Assembly (NCBI GenBank): GCA_947175645.1
Contig: CAMWNP010000003.1
Location: 1 to 64,000 of the forward strand
DNA length: 64,000 nt
DNA from: an uncultured Porphyromonadaceae bacterium
GTDB taxonomy: Bacteria > Bacteroidota > Bacteroidia > Bacteroidales > Muribaculaceae
Direction of reading: 5' to 3'
Below are positions 1 to 9,843 of the stretch, piece after piece. The position numbers and the translations under genes were made by a program. How positions within the stretch are numbered: the stretch's first letter is position 1; each line of letters opens with the position of its first letter. The notes below the pieces were generated by a model. The model was not told the DNA's origin, made no database searches, and saw only the letters and a list, made by a program, of their open reading frames with translations.

Positions 1-430
1 CCGCCTTGCTAACCAGGATAACCGTTTAAGGGGATGGCGGAAGCCGGAGACTTCCGCTCCTTTGCCTTGATATTGCCCTGGGATGGAGCGGAGGGCTCCG
101 GCCTCCGCAATACTGCTCCAGGTAATCGTTTGAGTGTATGGAGGGTTCTGCAACACCCTCTGATTTTTCGTAGCCCGGTACGCCGTCAGGCGTGCCGGGG
201 TAGAGGAATTCACGGGAGCGGTGGCGTCCTGTCAAGGACGCCGATTAAATCACGCAAGCGCGCAGTCCACCCCGGCAGACCAGTCCGCACCTGTCAGTTG
301 TGCCGGAGGCACAATATTGTCAGAAACCCCGTACCGAAGGTGCGGGGGATGAGGCTACAACGCTACGTCGGCGTCCCGGAAGGACGCCATCGTGCCACTC
401 TCCCGCTCGCCCGTCCGGTCAGAATCTGAT
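1..430. repeat. Palindrome-rich intergenic repeat cluster
   Basis: This stretch has no convincing gene but at least eight short inverted repeats in a row. They are at about 37-57 (stem GCGGAAG), 85-99 (GGAGC), 141-160 (GAGGGT), 174-199 (11-bp stem CCCGGTACGCC with one G-T pair), 223-242 (GGCGTCC), 298-314 (TTGTGCC with loop GGA), 327-347 (CCCCGTACC with loop GAA) and 370-388 (GGCGTCC again, different loop). A degenerate direct repeat of CCAGG..TAA.CGTTT recurs near 13 and 118. It ends in AT-rich sequence before the glycosyltransferase gene. It may be a chain of REP-like or transposable hairpin elements. Function is unknown, and the left boundary lies outside the window. Confidence 0.7.
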
Positions 431-563
431 ACAAAAAAATATTTGGTTAAAATTTGTTAGTTACGTTTATATTCCTTACCTTTGTGTGATTCTGCACGTA
501 TTTTGAGGTGTTGAAATGTGGCATTTTGCCGTTGAATATCCCCTCTTGAAGCAAGAAAAGAAG

Positions 564-1718
564 ATGATAGACCATAATTTATTACAATTTGCCAATCTAA
601 CAAATAGTTATATTGATAGTTGGTTAGCGGTATGCGCCATGGTATTCCTTGTGAGTTTTACCCTGACCGGCATTCTGATTCCTCAAATTCTTTTGATTGC
701 ATTCCGCAAAAAACTCTTTGACGAACCGGATGAACGCAAAATTCACAAAGGTGTCATTCCTCGTCTGGGTGGAATATCTTTCATGCCCTCCATTGTGTTC
801 TCCATAGCCTGTGCTACGGGGTTCTCCCTGCTTTTCTATGAGGGTATGATCAATGTGGCGCTGAATGAAGCAAGCGTGCAGGTGAGTTTCGGAGTCTGTG
901 CGCTTATGCTCCTCTATCTGATGGGACTCGCCGATGACCTCGTGGGGGTGCGCTACCGTGCCAAATTCGTTATCCAGGGTATAGCGTCGGTATTCCTTGT
1001 GATGGCAGGCCTCTACATTGTCAATCTCCACGGATTCTGCTCCCTGAACCTGCTGCCGCAGTGGTTCGCCTATGCCTTCACCATTCTTGTGATCATCTTC
1101 ATCACCAATGCCATAAACCTCATTGACGGTATTGACGGACTGGCCTCGGGACTGAGTATGATTGCCTGCCTGTTCTACGGCATCATCTTCTACATGAACA
1201 GCGACTTCTTCTATGCTCTGCTGATGTTCGCCACTCTGGGCACTCTGATGCCTTTCTTTTATTATAATGTGTTCGGTAACCCGGAAAAGTTCAAGAAAAT
1301 CTTCATGGGTGACACCGGTGCGCTGACCATCGGACTGGTGTTGTCTGTGGCCTCCATCCATCTGAGTAACAACGGGGTGGCCGCCAACACAACCATCAAT
1401 CCGCTCATCATAGCCTTCTCTCCGCTGATTGTCCCCGGCTTTGATGTGGTCAGGGTGTATCTTTACAGGCTGCGTAACCGCCGGAACCCGTTCCTCCCTG
1501 ACAAGAACCATATCCATCACAAATTCCTTGCCCTGGGTATGCGTCAGTCTCACGCCATGCTCACCATCCTTGCCCTTTCCGCTTTCTTCATCCTCTTGAA
1601 TATACTTATGTCGGACTTCGTCAATATCACCATGATTGTGGTTGTCGACCTGTTTGTGTTCACATGCATACAACTCTTCCTGAGTTACCTCATCCACCGG
1701 CATAAGGCTCATAAATAA
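564..1718 (+). CDS. WecA/MraY-family undecaprenyl-phosphate sugar-1-phosphate transferase
   Basis: This is a membrane enzyme of glycosyltransferase family 4 that moves a sugar-1-phosphate from a UDP-sugar to undecaprenyl phosphate, starting a surface glycan. Numbering from the ATG at 564 (384 residues), it has the family motifs: DERKIHKG and PRLGG near 55-70, the metal-site LADD near 122-125, [15 protein letters not shown] near 182-196, MGDTGAL near 248 and the HIHH motif near 316. About ten or eleven hydrophobic segments are visible. An upstream in-frame ATG at 516 adds 16 residues but precedes the first membrane segment without family likeness, so I prefer 564. The gene lies 8 bp before gmd and fcl, which suggests a capsule, LPS or glycoprotein fucosylation role. 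The exact sugar cannot be read from sequence. Confidence 0.88.
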   Translation: MIDHNLLQFANLTNSYIDSWLAVCAMVFLVSFTLTGILIPQILLIAFRKKLFDEPDERKIHKGVIPRLGGISFMPSIVFSIACATGFSLLFYEGMINVALNEASVQVSFGVCALMLLYLMGLADDLVGVRYRAKFVIQGIASVFLVMAGLYIVNLHGFCSLNLLPQWFAYAFTILVIIFITNAINLIDGIDGLASGLSMIACLFYGIIFYMNSDFFYALLMFATLGTLMPFFYYNVFGNPEKFKKIFMGDTGALTIGLVLSVASIHLSNNGVAANTTINPLIIAFSPLIVPGFDVVRVYLYRLRNRRNPFLPDKNHIHHKFLALGMRQSHAMLTILALSAFFILLNILMSDFVNITMIVVVDLFVFTCIQLFLSYLIHRHKAHK

Positions 1719-1726
1719 CTGTTGAA

Positions 1727-2818
1727 ATGAAAAAAGCCCTTATTACAGGCATTACCGGTCAGGACGGCTCTTTTCTGGCTGAACTCCTGCTGGAGAAAGG
1801 ATATGACGTGCACGGAATAATACGCCGCTCGTCGGTCGATTTCCGTGAAAGAATAGCACACCTTGAGGGTAAGCCTAATTTCCACCTGCATTATGCCGAT
1901 ATGACCGACTCCATGTCGATGGTCAACATAGTGGCCAAGGTGCGACCCCATGAAATATATAATCTTGCGGCGCAGAGCCACGTGCAGGTGTCGTTCGACT
2001 CACCGGAATATACCGCTGATGTCGATGCCATTGGCGTGCTGCGTATCCTGGAGGCGGTGCGACAGACCGGCCAGACCTCTACCTGCAGGATCTATCAGGC
2101 TTCCACATCGGAACTCTACGGGAAAGTGGTGGAGGTGCCTCAGAACGAGCAGACACCCTTTCATCCCTATTCCCCTTATGCCGTGGCAAAACTCTATGGA
2201 TTCTGGATTGTGAAGGAATATCGGGAAGCCTACGGAATGTATTGCTGCTCCGGGATTCTGTTCAATCACGAGAGTGAGCGCCGGGGGGAGACATTCGTCA
2301 CACGCAAAATCACCCTTGCTGCCGCACGCATCGCCCAGGGGAAACAGGAGAAACTCTTCCTTGGAAATCTGTCGTCGCTGCGTGACTGGGGTTATGCGCG
2401 TGACTACGTGGAGTGTATGTGGCTGATTCTCCAGCAACCCGAGCCGGATGACTATGTGATAGCCACCGGGGAACAGCATTCCGTAAGAGAATTTTGTGAA
2501 CTGGCGTTCCGCAGGGCCGGCATCAATCTCCGTTGGGAAGGTGAAGGGGCTGAGGAAAAGGGTATTGATCAGGCCACAGGTAAGGTGCTCGTTGAGGTGT
2601 CGCCTGATTTTTACCGTCCCACTGACGTGGTGAATCTGCTCGGTGACCCCACTAAAGCGCGCCTGCGCCTGGGATGGGATCCGTCAACCAAAACCGGTTT
2701 CGAGGATCTCGTGAACCTGATGGTGGACTCCGACATGGCAAAGGTGGCGGCGGAACGTGCCGGAGAGCATGCCCGCACCAATCTTGCGGAATATCTTGAA
2801 AAGGGTATAGTGAAATGA
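1727..2818 (+). CDS. gmd: GDP-mannose 4,6-dehydratase
   Basis: It converts GDP-D-mannose to GDP-4-keto-6-deoxy-D-mannose, the first step to GDP-L-fucose. The 363-residue protein is a cytoplasmic short-chain dehydrogenase with the NADP-binding GITGQDG loop at 8-14, a STSELYG segment near 126-132 and the catalytic Tyr151 and Lys155 in YSPYAVAK. The [16 protein letters not shown] segment is typical of GMD. Length matches the family. Its stop overlaps the start of fcl by 4 bp (ATGA), so the two are translationally coupled and give the complete two-step GDP-fucose pathway. Bacteroidales use fucose widely in surface polysaccharide and protein glycosylation. Confidence 0.96.
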   Translation: MKKALITGITGQDGSFLAELLLEKGYDVHGIIRRSSVDFRERIAHLEGKPNFHLHYADMTDSMSMVNIVAKVRPHEIYNLAAQSHVQVSFDSPEYTADVDAIGVLRILEAVRQTGQTSTCRIYQASTSELYGKVVEVPQNEQTPFHPYSPYAVAKLYGFWIVKEYREAYGMYCCSGILFNHESERRGETFVTRKITLAAARIAQGKQEKLFLGNLSSLRDWGYARDYVECMWLILQQPEPDDYVIATGEQHSVREFCELAFRRAGINLRWEGEGAEEKGIDQATGKVLVEVSPDFYRPTDVVNLLGDPTKARLRLGWDPSTKTGFEDLVNLMVDSDMAKVAAERAGEHARTNLAEYLEKGIVK

Positions 2819-3756
2819 ATCTGACCGATAAAATTTTTGTGGCGGGACACCGTGGTATGGTGGGTTCCGCAATTCTCCGTGAACTGCAGCGCCGTGGCTA
2901 CAGGAATCTGCTGTTGCGAACTCACTCCGAACTTGACCTGACCGACCAGCAGGCGGTACGCCGGTTTTTCCTGACTGAAAAGCCTGACTATGTTTTCCTT
3001 GCAGCCGCCAAGGTGGGAGGAATAGTGGCTAATGACAAGGCGCCGGCGGACTTCATGTATGAGAATATGATGCTGGAGATGAACGTGATTCATGAAGCGT
3101 GGCGCAGCGGGGTTAGGAAACTGCTTTTCCTCGGCTCGTCATGTATCTATCCGCGTCTGGCCCCGCAGCCCATGCCTGAGGGTTGCCTGCTTACATCCTC
3201 CCTTGAAAAGACCAACGAGGCGTATGCCCTGGCAAAAATCTCCGGGCTGAAATATTGCGAGTATCTCAACCGTCAGTACGGAACCGACTTCATCTCCGTG
3301 ATGCCTACCAATCTTTATGGCCCGAACGATAACTATCATCCCGAACATTCGCATGTGCTTCCCGCGCTGATACGCCGCTTCCATGAAGCCAAAGAGCAGG
3401 GCCTGGACGAGGTGGTGTGCTGGGGCGACGGTTCACCGCTGCGGGAATTCCTCTATGTTGATGACCTCGCTGACCTGTGTCTGTTCCTGATGGAGAACTA
3501 CTCAGGCAACGAAACGGTCAATGCGGGAACCGGAAAGGAATTGTCAATCAAGGAATTGACACAGATGGTGGCCGAAGTGGTCGGCTACCGCGGACGGATA
3601 TTGTGGGACACCTCGCGTCCTAACGGCACGCCTCGTAAACTGCTTGATGTGTCGAAGGCAACCGCGTTGGGCTGGACCTACAAAACCGAACTTCCCGAGG
3701 GGATAGCCCTGGCATATCATGATTTTCTCACCAATCCAATGCGTGCCGAACGGTAG
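2815..3756 (+). CDS. fcl: GDP-L-fucose synthase
   Basis: This 313-residue NADPH-dependent 3,5-epimerase/4-reductase makes GDP-L-fucose from the product of gmd. It shows the Rossmann GHRGMVGS loop at 11-18, the GSSCIYP segment at about 107-113 and the catalytic pair Tyr137/Lys141 in YALAKISG, with [11 protein letters not shown] further on. Family length is about 310-320. It overlaps gmd by four bases and is the last gene of the cluster; 127 bp later rpmH has its own promoter. No terminator hairpin is obvious directly after the stop. Confidence 0.95.
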   Translation: MNLTDKIFVAGHRGMVGSAILRELQRRGYRNLLLRTHSELDLTDQQAVRRFFLTEKPDYVFLAAAKVGGIVANDKAPADFMYENMMLEMNVIHEAWRSGVRKLLFLGSSCIYPRLAPQPMPEGCLLTSSLEKTNEAYALAKISGLKYCEYLNRQYGTDFISVMPTNLYGPNDNYHPEHSHVLPALIRRFHEAKEQGLDEVVCWGDGSPLREFLYVDDLADLCLFLMENYSGNETVNAGTGKELSIKELTQMVAEVVGYRGRILWDTSRPNGTPRKLLDVSKATALGWTYKTELPEGIALAYHDFLTNPMRAER

Positions 3757-3810
3757 TTCTCATGGCAAAAATCAGTATATTTTGCGTGAAAAATAAAAGA
3801 AATTAACACA

Positions 3811-3846
3811 TTGCGTTGCAGGAACGAAAAAAAATACCTATCTTTG
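3811..3846 (+). promoter_or_regulatory. Promoter of rpmH
   Basis: A -7 box TATCTTTG lies at 3839-3846 and a -33 TTG at 3816-3818, 20 bp apart, matching the Bacteroidota consensus. Transcription would begin near 3852, about 30 bases before the rpmH ATG. Confidence 0.65.
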
Positions 3847-3883
3847 CACTCCAATTGTGCAAATAATAAAAATATCATAGGCA

Positions 3884-4039
3884 ATGAAAAGAACATTTCA
3901 ACCCTCTAACAGAAAAAGAGTTAACAAGCACGGTTTCCGTGAAAGAATGTCAACCGCCGATGGCCGTAAAGTTCTCGCACGTCGTCGTGCAAAAGGTCGT
4001 CTGCGTCTGACCGTTTCTTGCTCTATAGCCGGAAAATAA
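3884..4039 (+). CDS. rpmH: 50S ribosomal protein L34
   Basis: This 51-residue, very basic protein is a large-subunit ribosomal protein. It begins [20 protein letters not shown] and continues with [19 protein letters not shown], which is the L34 signature; the C-terminus has a short extra tail ending in CSIAGK. It is a single-gene unit with its own promoter and a terminator 30 bp after the stop. It is not next to rnpA or dnaA here. Confidence 0.97.
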   Translation: MKRTFQPSNRKRVNKHGFRERMSTADGRKVLARRRAKGRLRLTVSCSIAGK

Positions 4040-4068
4040 TCTAACTCTTGTTGTCAAGAATTCTTTTT

Positions 4069-4100
4069 GGCGGGGTCTCGGACTCCGCCCTTCTTGTTTT
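4069..4100 (+). terminator. Rho-independent terminator after rpmH
   Basis: A 9-bp stem GGCGGGGTC/GACTCCGCC (one G-T pair) with loop TCG is followed by a T-rich tail (TTCTTGTTTT). Confidence 0.75.
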
Positions 4101-4194
4101 GCAGGTAGTGGTAGCCGTTCGCAACAGAGTAGGGGTGTTTAATGGTGTGTTTTGGCGTGTTTTGCGAAGATATTACATTTTTTTGTCATTTAAA

Positions 4195-4225
4195 TTGCGT
4201 TGTTGTTGAGAAATTTGTAAATTTG
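4195..4225 (+). promoter_or_regulatory. Promoter of tsaD
   Basis: TTG at 4195-4197, 20 bp gap, then TAAATTTG at 4218-4225. The start site would be about 15-20 bases before the tsaD ATG, giving a short leader. Confidence 0.6.
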
Positions 4226-4247
4226 CACAGATTTATCATAAAGTATC

Positions 4248-5264
4248 ATGGCGGTTGTAATCCTTGGCATAGAATCATCGTGTGACGATACCGGTGCGGC
4301 AGTGATCCGTGACGGTATTCTTCTGAGCAATGTGCTTGCGAGTCAGAAGGTGCATGAGGAGTATGGCGGAGTGGTGCCGGAACTGGCATCGCGCGCCCAC
4401 CAGCAGAATATAGTACCGGTGGTGGACACCGCTCTCAAACGTGCCGGGGTTGATAAGAGTGAACTCAGCGCCGTGGCATTTACCCGTGGTCCCGGGCTGC
4501 TCGGGTCGCTCCTTGTGGGCACATCGTTTGCCAAAGGCTTGTCGCTGGGACTGAGAATTCCCATGGTTGACGTTAACCATCTTCACGGGCATGTTCTTTC
4601 GCATTTCGTCCGCGAGAAGGAAGATGATCCCGTTCCGGAATTCCCCTTCATCTGTCTACTGATTTCAGGCGGGAATTCCCAGATAATTCTTGTCAACGGT
4701 TACAATGACATGAAAGTGCTTGGTCAGACCATTGACGATGCCGCCGGGGAGGCTTTTGACAAGTGTGCCAAAGTAATGGGACTTCCGTATCCGGGCGGTC
4801 CTCACATCGACAGGCTCGCTGCCGAAGGTGACCCCACAAGGTTCAAATTCGCAAAACCACGTATACCGGGTCTGGACTACAGTTTCAGCGGACTCAAGAC
4901 ATCATTCCTGTATACTCTGCGTGACGCCATCCGGACCAACCCGGATTTCATAGAGGAGAACAAAGCCGATCTGGCTGCGTCGCTGCAGGCCACAATCATT
5001 GAAATCCTGCTTGACAAACTGCGCAAGGCCGTTAAGCAGACGGGTGTGCGTACGGTTGCCATCGGAGGTGGTGTGTCAGCCAATTCAGGGGTGCGTGCAG
5101 CCATCGAGGAATACTGCCTGAAGAACAGTCTGACGCCATTCATTCCTAAACGTTCGTTCACAACCGACAATGCCGCCATGGTTGCAATGGCCGGCTATTT
5201 CAAATATCTCAACCGGGAATTCTGTCCTTATGACGCGGCTCCGTATGCCCGTGTTACAATCTGA
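4248..5264 (+). CDS. tsaD: tRNA N6-threonylcarbamoyladenosine synthase subunit TsaD
   Basis: TsaD transfers threonylcarbamoyl to A37 of ANN-decoding tRNAs, working with TsaB and TsaE in the cytoplasm. The 338-residue protein has the ASKHA fold signatures: GIESSCDDT at 7-15, the metal-binding HLHGH at 111-115 (His111 and His115), LISGGNSQ near 140 and GGGVSANSGVR near 276. Length and motif order match bacterial TsaD throughout. Its own promoter lies upstream, and cinA starts 10 bp after its stop, so the two are likely co-transcribed. Confidence 0.97.
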   Translation: MAVVILGIESSCDDTGAAVIRDGILLSNVLASQKVHEEYGGVVPELASRAHQQNIVPVVDTALKRAGVDKSELSAVAFTRGPGLLGSLLVGTSFAKGLSLGLRIPMVDVNHLHGHVLSHFVREKEDDPVPEFPFICLLISGGNSQIILVNGYNDMKVLGQTIDDAAGEAFDKCAKVMGLPYPGGPHIDRLAAEGDPTRFKFAKPRIPGLDYSFSGLKTSFLYTLRDAIRTNPDFIEENKADLAASLQATIIEILLDKLRKAVKQTGVRTVAIGGGVSANSGVRAAIEEYCLKNSLTPFIPKRSFTTDNAAMVAMAGYFKYLNREFCPYDAAPYARVTI

Positions 5265-5274
5265 CCTGAATATT

Positions 5275-6540
5275 ATGAAAGTTTCCATCATCGTTATAGG
5301 CGACGAACTCCTGCTGGGGCAGGTGGTCGATACTAACTCCGGCGACATAGCGCGTATCATTTCATCCGCGAACTGGCAGGTGTCACATGTGGTGACCATA
5401 GGTGACAACGGAGAGGCTATAAGGAAGGCGGTCAAGACTGCACTTGAGGTGTCGGACCTTGTCATCACCACCGGCGGACTCGGACCCACAAAGGATGATA
5501 TAACCAAACAGGTGCTGATGGAATTTTTCGGAGGGGAACTCCGCTTTGACGACACCGTACTGGAAAACGTAAAGGAGGTTTGTCGAAAAAGAAACATTGA
5601 GCCTAACGAACTAACCCGGCAGCAGGCCATGGTGCCATCTTCTTGCGAGGTAATCCAGAACAGGGTTGGTACGGCACCGATAATGTGGTTCGAGAAGGAC
5701 GGAAAGGTTCTTGTGTCGCTGCCAGGTGTGCCGTTCGAGATGAACGAGATGATGCGCACTGAGGTTTTTCCCCGTCTGCTGCGACGGTTTGGCGATGATG
5801 TGAATATTGAGCATCGTTTTCTGTTGATTTTCAATGTTATAGAGTCTGAGATAGCCGCCCGTCTGTCATGCTTTGAGGAGTCACTTCCGCCGTTCATACA
5901 TCTGGCATATCTCCCAATGCAGGGCTATGTCACCCTGCGTCTTGACGGCTGGCATGCTGACCGAGAGTTCCTTAACGGAGTGATGGACAGCAAGCGAAAG
6001 GATATCGAGCGGGAGTTCGGGACGAATGTGATCTGGAACGAGAACCGCCCGCTGGCCGAGATAGCCCTGATGCTTTTGCGCCGTAACGGCCTGACGGTTT
6101 CCACAGCGGAGAGTTGCTCGGGAGGAAACGTGGCGCATGCGCTTACTCTTATCCCGGGTTGTTCCGACTGTTTCGCAGGGGGCGTGATATCATACTCCAA
6201 TGAGATTAAGAAAAATGTGTTGGGTGTAAGTGAAGATAGCCTCGAACTGTATGGTGCGGTCAGTCTTCCTGTAGCCGAACAGATGGTAGAGGGGGTGACA
6301 AAGCGTGTCTGTCACACCGAGTGCGGAATCTCAACCACCGGAATTGCCGGCCCGGGTGGTGCCACCGCTACGAAACCTGTAGGCACGGTTTGCATAGCGG
6401 TTAAAACCCCGCGCCGTACTCTAGTTGACTGCTACCGGTTTCCCGGCTCACGCCAGCGGATCATAGACAGAACAACTAATGTGGCCTTGATCAAACTGAT
6501 CCGTGAACTGAAGAAACTGGAGCGTGAGAAGAAGGGTTGA
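5275..6540 (+). CDS. cinA: CinA family protein (MoCF domain plus nicotinamide-nucleotide amidohydrolase domain)
   Basis: The 421-residue protein joins an N-terminal molybdopterin-binding-like (COG1058) domain, with GDELLLGQVVDTN near 8-20 and TTGGLGPTKDD near 64-74, to a C-terminal CinA domain starting near 277 with TAESCSGGN and later GIAGPGG. The C-terminal domain is known to deamidate NMN in pyridine nucleotide salvage; the N-terminal domain can act as ADP-ribose pyrophosphatase in relatives. I use the ATG at 5275 because the next in-frame upstream start lies inside tsaD and adds 35 residues with no family likeness. Confidence 0.94.
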   Translation: MKVSIIVIGDELLLGQVVDTNSGDIARIISSANWQVSHVVTIGDNGEAIRKAVKTALEVSDLVITTGGLGPTKDDITKQVLMEFFGGELRFDDTVLENVKEVCRKRNIEPNELTRQQAMVPSSCEVIQNRVGTAPIMWFEKDGKVLVSLPGVPFEMNEMMRTEVFPRLLRRFGDDVNIEHRFLLIFNVIESEIAARLSCFEESLPPFIHLAYLPMQGYVTLRLDGWHADREFLNGVMDSKRKDIEREFGTNVIWNENRPLAEIALMLLRRNGLTVSTAESCSGGNVAHALTLIPGCSDCFAGGVISYSNEIKKNVLGVSEDSLELYGAVSLPVAEQMVEGVTKRVCHTECGISTTGIAGPGGATATKPVGTVCIAVKTPRRTLVDCYRFPGSRQRIIDRTTNVALIKLIRELKKLEREKKG

Positions 6541-6576
6541 ACAGATCGGCTCGCACCTTGCATCTCACATTCGAAT

Positions 6577-7254
6577 TTATTTCCTCACAGGTATAGGAAA
6601 CTTGGAAAACAGGACATCCACGGCTTTTGCTATTCCTGAAAGGGTCTGCAACTGACTGTCGCCATTGCTAAGTATAGTGGCCACGGACGCGGTGTAGACG
6701 GGTTCCTCCTTGTTGATATCCACAAGATCTATTGTCAACACACCTTCTTTGTAGATGGTGGGGACATATTGAGTCACAGTGGTATAGTTCGGATAATAAT
6801 ACGGACGGGGGTAAATGAACACCGGAACCACGCCGTTGACTGCCTGACCGGGACCGGGAGCCACTCCGGGACGGGGGAGAGCAGGGGGTAGCGGAGCAAC
6901 AGGTGGTGGGGGAGGAACGGCCGGCCCGGTCTGGATTGTCTGTGTTACGGGAACATTAACAAGTTGTTTATCAACAGTCAGACCGATGTTCACCAGTAAT
7001 GGAGAGTATGGATCTTCGGTAAAGCCTCGTTCCACCATCTGCTCACGGATGGCAGCAGCGATATTATAGTATGAAACCATGCTCATTCCGGGTGGCAGGT
7101 TACCGTCGTGTGGGGTGACGATCCGGAACGTGTGGAAAGAACTGAGGTCAGCGCCCACGTATGTCTCACTGTTTGTGAGTGTGTAGGAACTGCATCCGGA
7201 GAATGTGGTCACGCATGCAACGGCGGCGAGAATCAAAAGGAGTGTCTTTTTCAT
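6577..7254 (-). CDS. DUF4136-type lipoprotein
   Basis: This 225-residue protein carries a lipoprotein signal (MKKTLLLILAAVACVTTFSG then Cys), so it is probably anchored to a membrane on the periplasmic side. The body resembles the DUF4136 family: an early FHTFRIV segment, AAAIREQMVERGF, and a C-terminal GVLTIDLVD and SVATILSNGD region. A proline-rich insert (about residues 115-145) and a tyrosine/proline patch interrupt the fold. The start at 7254 is chosen because the signal peptide begins there; a further upstream ATG adds 17 non-signal residues. It converges with cinA 36 bp away. Function is unknown. Confidence 0.75.
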   Translation of the reverse strand: MKKTLLLILAAVACVTTFSGCSSYTLTNSETYVGADLSSFHTFRIVTPHDGNLPPGMSMVSYYNIAAAIREQMVERGFTEDPYSPLLVNIGLTVDKQLVNVPVTQTIQTGPAVPPPPPVAPLPPALPRPGVAPGPGQAVNGVVPVFIYPRPYYYPNYTTVTQYVPTIYKEGVLTIDLVDINKEEPVYTASVATILSNGDSQLQTLSGIAKAVDVLFSKFPIPVRK

Positions 7255-7495
7255 AGAAAATGTAAGATTAAATATTTCTTGGAAGGTCAGAAGATGCTGT
7301 TTCAACTAATTTCCAACACCTTACGTATATTAATACAACAAGCGGCATAAGTTAATGTTCACTGCTCTGAATGGTTAGGGTATCACAGAGATATCTGTTC
7401 CGGAACAACATTTTTTCACGTTAAAAAGCGGATAATTAGCGAAACTTTGTGTACTTTTGTCAAAAATAATAGAAATTCCAAAAGGCAAATAGAAA

Positions 7496-8830
7496 ATGAA
7501 CGCAATTCAAGTAATTACAAAAGATGTGGCACCCGCAGTGAGTGCTGAAGCAGTAGAAGCACTTCGCCCCGAGGCTGAGAAAGCACTAACCATGCTTTAC
7601 GACGGTTCAGGAGCAGGTAACGATTTCTTAGGTTGGGTTAAACTACCCACGGAAACTCCTCAGGAACTGATTGATGATATTAACGCAACCGCACAGTCGC
7701 TCCGTGAGAACTGTGAAGTGATCGTTGCCATAGGCATCGGTGGCAGTTATCTCGGTGCCAAGGCAGTTATTGAGGCGCTCGGCAACTCGTTCGCCCCATA
7801 TCTGCATGGCGAAGGCACTCCTGTTCTTTTCGCAGGTCAGAATATAGGAGAAGATTATCTCTACGAACTCTCACAATTCCTGAAAGATAAGAAATTCGGT
7901 ATCATTGTAATTTCCAAATCAGGAACCACCACAGAGCCCGCCATCGCTTTCAGAATGCTCAAGGAGCAACTTGAAAACCAGATGGGTAAGGCAGAGGCAG
8001 CCAAGCGCATAGTTGCAATCACAGATGCCAAACGCGGCGCTCTCCGTCAACTCGCCACAGAGGAAGGATACAAGACTTTCGTCATCGCCGACAACGTTGG
8101 CGGACGTTTCTCCGTTCTCACTCCCGTGGGCCTGCTGCCCATAGCCGTTGCCGGATATGACATCCAGAAACTTATTGATGGCGCACGCCTCATGCAACTT
8201 GCCGTGGCTAACCCCTCGGAGGATAATGTTGCCATGACCTACGCCATGACACGAAACGCTCTTTATCGTGCCGGCAAAAAGATTGAAATACTTGTAAACT
8301 ATAACCCCAAACTGCACTTTGTTGCGGAATGGTGGAAGCAACTCTACGGTGAGTCAGAGGGTAAGGATCATAAAGGTATTTTCCCCGCAGCGGTCGACAA
8401 TTCAACTGACCTTCACTCCATGGGTCAGTGGATTCAGGACGGTGAACGCTCAATTTTTGAAACTGTCATCTCGGTTGAGTCAACTGTCAATAATCTTGTG
8501 ATACCCTCAGATAATGCCAATCTCGACGGATTGAACTACATTGCCGGCAAGCGTGTTGACGAGGTCAACAAGATGGCTGAACTCGGAACCCGCATCGCTC
8601 ATGTTGACGGCGGTGTGCCCAATATCAGAATTACTGTTCCCGCCATCAATGAGCATTATCTCGGCGAACTCCTCTACTTCTTTGAAGCAGCGTGTGGCAT
8701 CAGTGGCTATATGCTGGGAGTGAATCCTTTCAATCAGCCCGGAGTTGAGGACTACAAACGCAACATGTTCGCACTTCTTGCCAAACCCGGATACGAAAAG
8801 GAAACCGAAGCCATCCGCGCAAGAATGTAA
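7496..8830 (+). CDS. pgi: Glucose-6-phosphate isomerase
   Basis: It interconverts glucose-6-phosphate and fructose-6-phosphate in glycolysis. The 444-residue length is that of the shorter Gram-positive/Bacteroidota PGI form. Visible motifs include [13 protein letters not shown] near 75-88, [11 protein letters not shown] near 139, [14 protein letters not shown] near 201-215 and the [10 protein letters not shown] segment near 290. A -7-like TACTTTTG stands at 7452-7459 in front of it. A 15-bp tandem duplication covers the stop codon. Glucose released by the starch locus at 37-49 kb would enter metabolism through this enzyme after phosphorylation. Confidence 0.97.
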   Translation: MNAIQVITKDVAPAVSAEAVEALRPEAEKALTMLYDGSGAGNDFLGWVKLPTETPQELIDDINATAQSLRENCEVIVAIGIGGSYLGAKAVIEALGNSFAPYLHGEGTPVLFAGQNIGEDYLYELSQFLKDKKFGIIVISKSGTTTEPAIAFRMLKEQLENQMGKAEAAKRIVAITDAKRGALRQLATEEGYKTFVIADNVGGRFSVLTPVGLLPIAVAGYDIQKLIDGARLMQLAVANPSEDNVAMTYAMTRNALYRAGKKIEILVNYNPKLHFVAEWWKQLYGESEGKDHKGIFPAAVDNSTDLHSMGQWIQDGERSIFETVISVESTVNNLVIPSDNANLDGLNYIAGKRVDEVNKMAELGTRIAHVDGGVPNIRITVPAINEHYLGELLYFFEAACGISGYMLGVNPFNQPGVEDYKRNMFALLAKPGYEKETEAIRARM

Positions 8831-8923
8831 TTAGCAAGAATGTAATTAGTAGGTGTATCTAAGAAGGGTGTTTCAACCAATATGAACATCCATCCAAAAG
8901 TTAGACAAGTTAACCTGTAATTG

Positions 8924-8954
8924 AAAGAGTTCGGTATAGCACCGGGCTCTTTTT
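8924..8954 (+). terminator. Terminator after pgi
   Basis: The stem AAGAGTTCGGT/ACCGGGCTCTT (11 bp with two G-T pairs) closes a 5-base loop and runs into TTTTT. It sits between pgi and the convergent DUF6291-like gene. Confidence 0.75.
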
Positions 8955-8958
8955 GCGC

Positions 8959-9609
8959 TTATTCCGCATCGGGCAGCCTGTCACGCCATGACTGGTCTGT
9001 GAGCCAGCGCTGCATGGTAGGGAACTGTCCGGTGCGGTAACCTTTTTCGGTCATGGTGCGGTGCCACCCGATGTGGTTGCGCAGGGCTATGGGTAGGGTG
9101 TCCATCTCATCGTTCAGTTTGCCGAACTGCCACACCAGGCGTGAGTATTCCTCCATGATATCATCTTTCTGCCCGGGGTAGAGGTCGTAGAACTCCTCGA
9201 ATGAATTGAAGTGGTCGTAGTCGTTGACGTGTGTCTGTGGCACCTTGCCTGATTTGGGGAGCGGACGGGCGTTGTGGATGGGACGTTTCTCTATGGTTAT
9301 GACCCGGGCTCCGGCGTTCTGACGTTTTTCCTCGCTGTTGCGTGCTGCCTGCCGTTCGGCACGCCGCTGCATGGCACGTTTCCTGCGGATGGCGGCTTCG
9401 CGTGCGCCGTCGAAGTCAAGGTCACGTTCCATGGCTATGATCTCGGCCTTGATGAGCCTGTAGGCCACTGCTGCCACGGGTGGCAATCCTTCCGGTTCCT
9501 TGCCACGGAGTGCGTAATCATAGATGGCGCCCATGACGGTGTCGCGCAGTTCAACGGATTCTTCCTCGAGTGCCTTGATCCACTCTTCCTTGATGATGAT
9601 GTTTTTCAT
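8959..9609 (-). CDS. DUF6291-like protein, possibly of phage or plasmid replication origin
   Basis: The 216-residue protein starts MKNIIIKEEWIKALEE and continues with a helical segment (AIYDYALRGKEPEG, then VAYRLIKAEIIAMERDLD), the pattern of the DUF6291 N-terminal domain found in prophage replication-like proteins of Bacteroidota. An arginine-rich stretch follows near 70-95. The C-terminal part contains FEEFYDLYPGQ, RLVWQFGKLNDEMDTLP and RWLTDQSW, as in C-termini of primosome-type proteins. A -7 box TACCTTTG lies on the minus strand at 9647-9640. No integrase or other phage gene is nearby, so it is an orphan. Function is inferred only from domain likeness. Confidence 0.6.
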   Translation of the reverse strand: MKNIIIKEEWIKALEEESVELRDTVMGAIYDYALRGKEPEGLPPVAAVAYRLIKAEIIAMERDLDFDGAREAAIRRKRAMQRRAERQAARNSEEKRQNAGARVITIEKRPIHNARPLPKSGKVPQTHVNDYDHFNSFEEFYDLYPGQKDDIMEEYSRLVWQFGKLNDEMDTLPIALRNHIGWHRTMTEKGYRTGQFPTMQRWLTDQSWRDRLPDAE

Positions 9610-9798
9610 ATTCTTACTGATTTTGTGGGTTTGTCGCTGCAAAGGTAATATGGAAAACGGCTTTTCCGACGAAAAAATGTCAGAGGGGGTGAGGCGGAAA
9701 GTCTGATATTTTCGCAGGCATTTGCTCCGGTGGGTCAGGGAGTTACGGGGGTGTTTCCGGGAACGAAATTATGCGGAAAAAGTGTGAAAAAATATGGG

Positions 9799-9843
9799 TC
9801 GGACTAGTCAGACTGGTCAGACTGGTCGGACTGGTCGGACTGG
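9799..9843. repeat. Five tandem copies of a 9-bp repeat
   Basis: Five head-to-tail copies of TCRGACTRG: TCGGACTAG, TCAGACTGG twice, then TCGGACTGG twice. The following 100 bp is G-rich, with GGGGG and GGGTG runs. The whole gap 9610-9989 holds the minus-strand promoter of the DUF6291-like gene and this low-complexity block and nothing else I recognise. Confidence 0.85.

Noticed and set aside
34-429. A 131-codon open frame in the left repeat cluster
   Set aside because: It runs straight through all the palindromes, is rich in Arg, Pro and Cys and shows no domain; the hairpins explain the sequence better.
1-430. CRISPR array at the left edge
   Set aside because: The palindromes differ from one another and there are no equal-length direct repeats with unique spacers.
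624-1712. A 362-codon open frame opposite the WecA-type gene
   Set aside because: Its His/Glu/Gln-rich translation is the typical shadow of a membrane-protein gene; the plus-strand gene has all family motifs.
9799-9843. CRISPR-like array in the 9-bp repeats
   Set aside because: The copies abut with no spacers.
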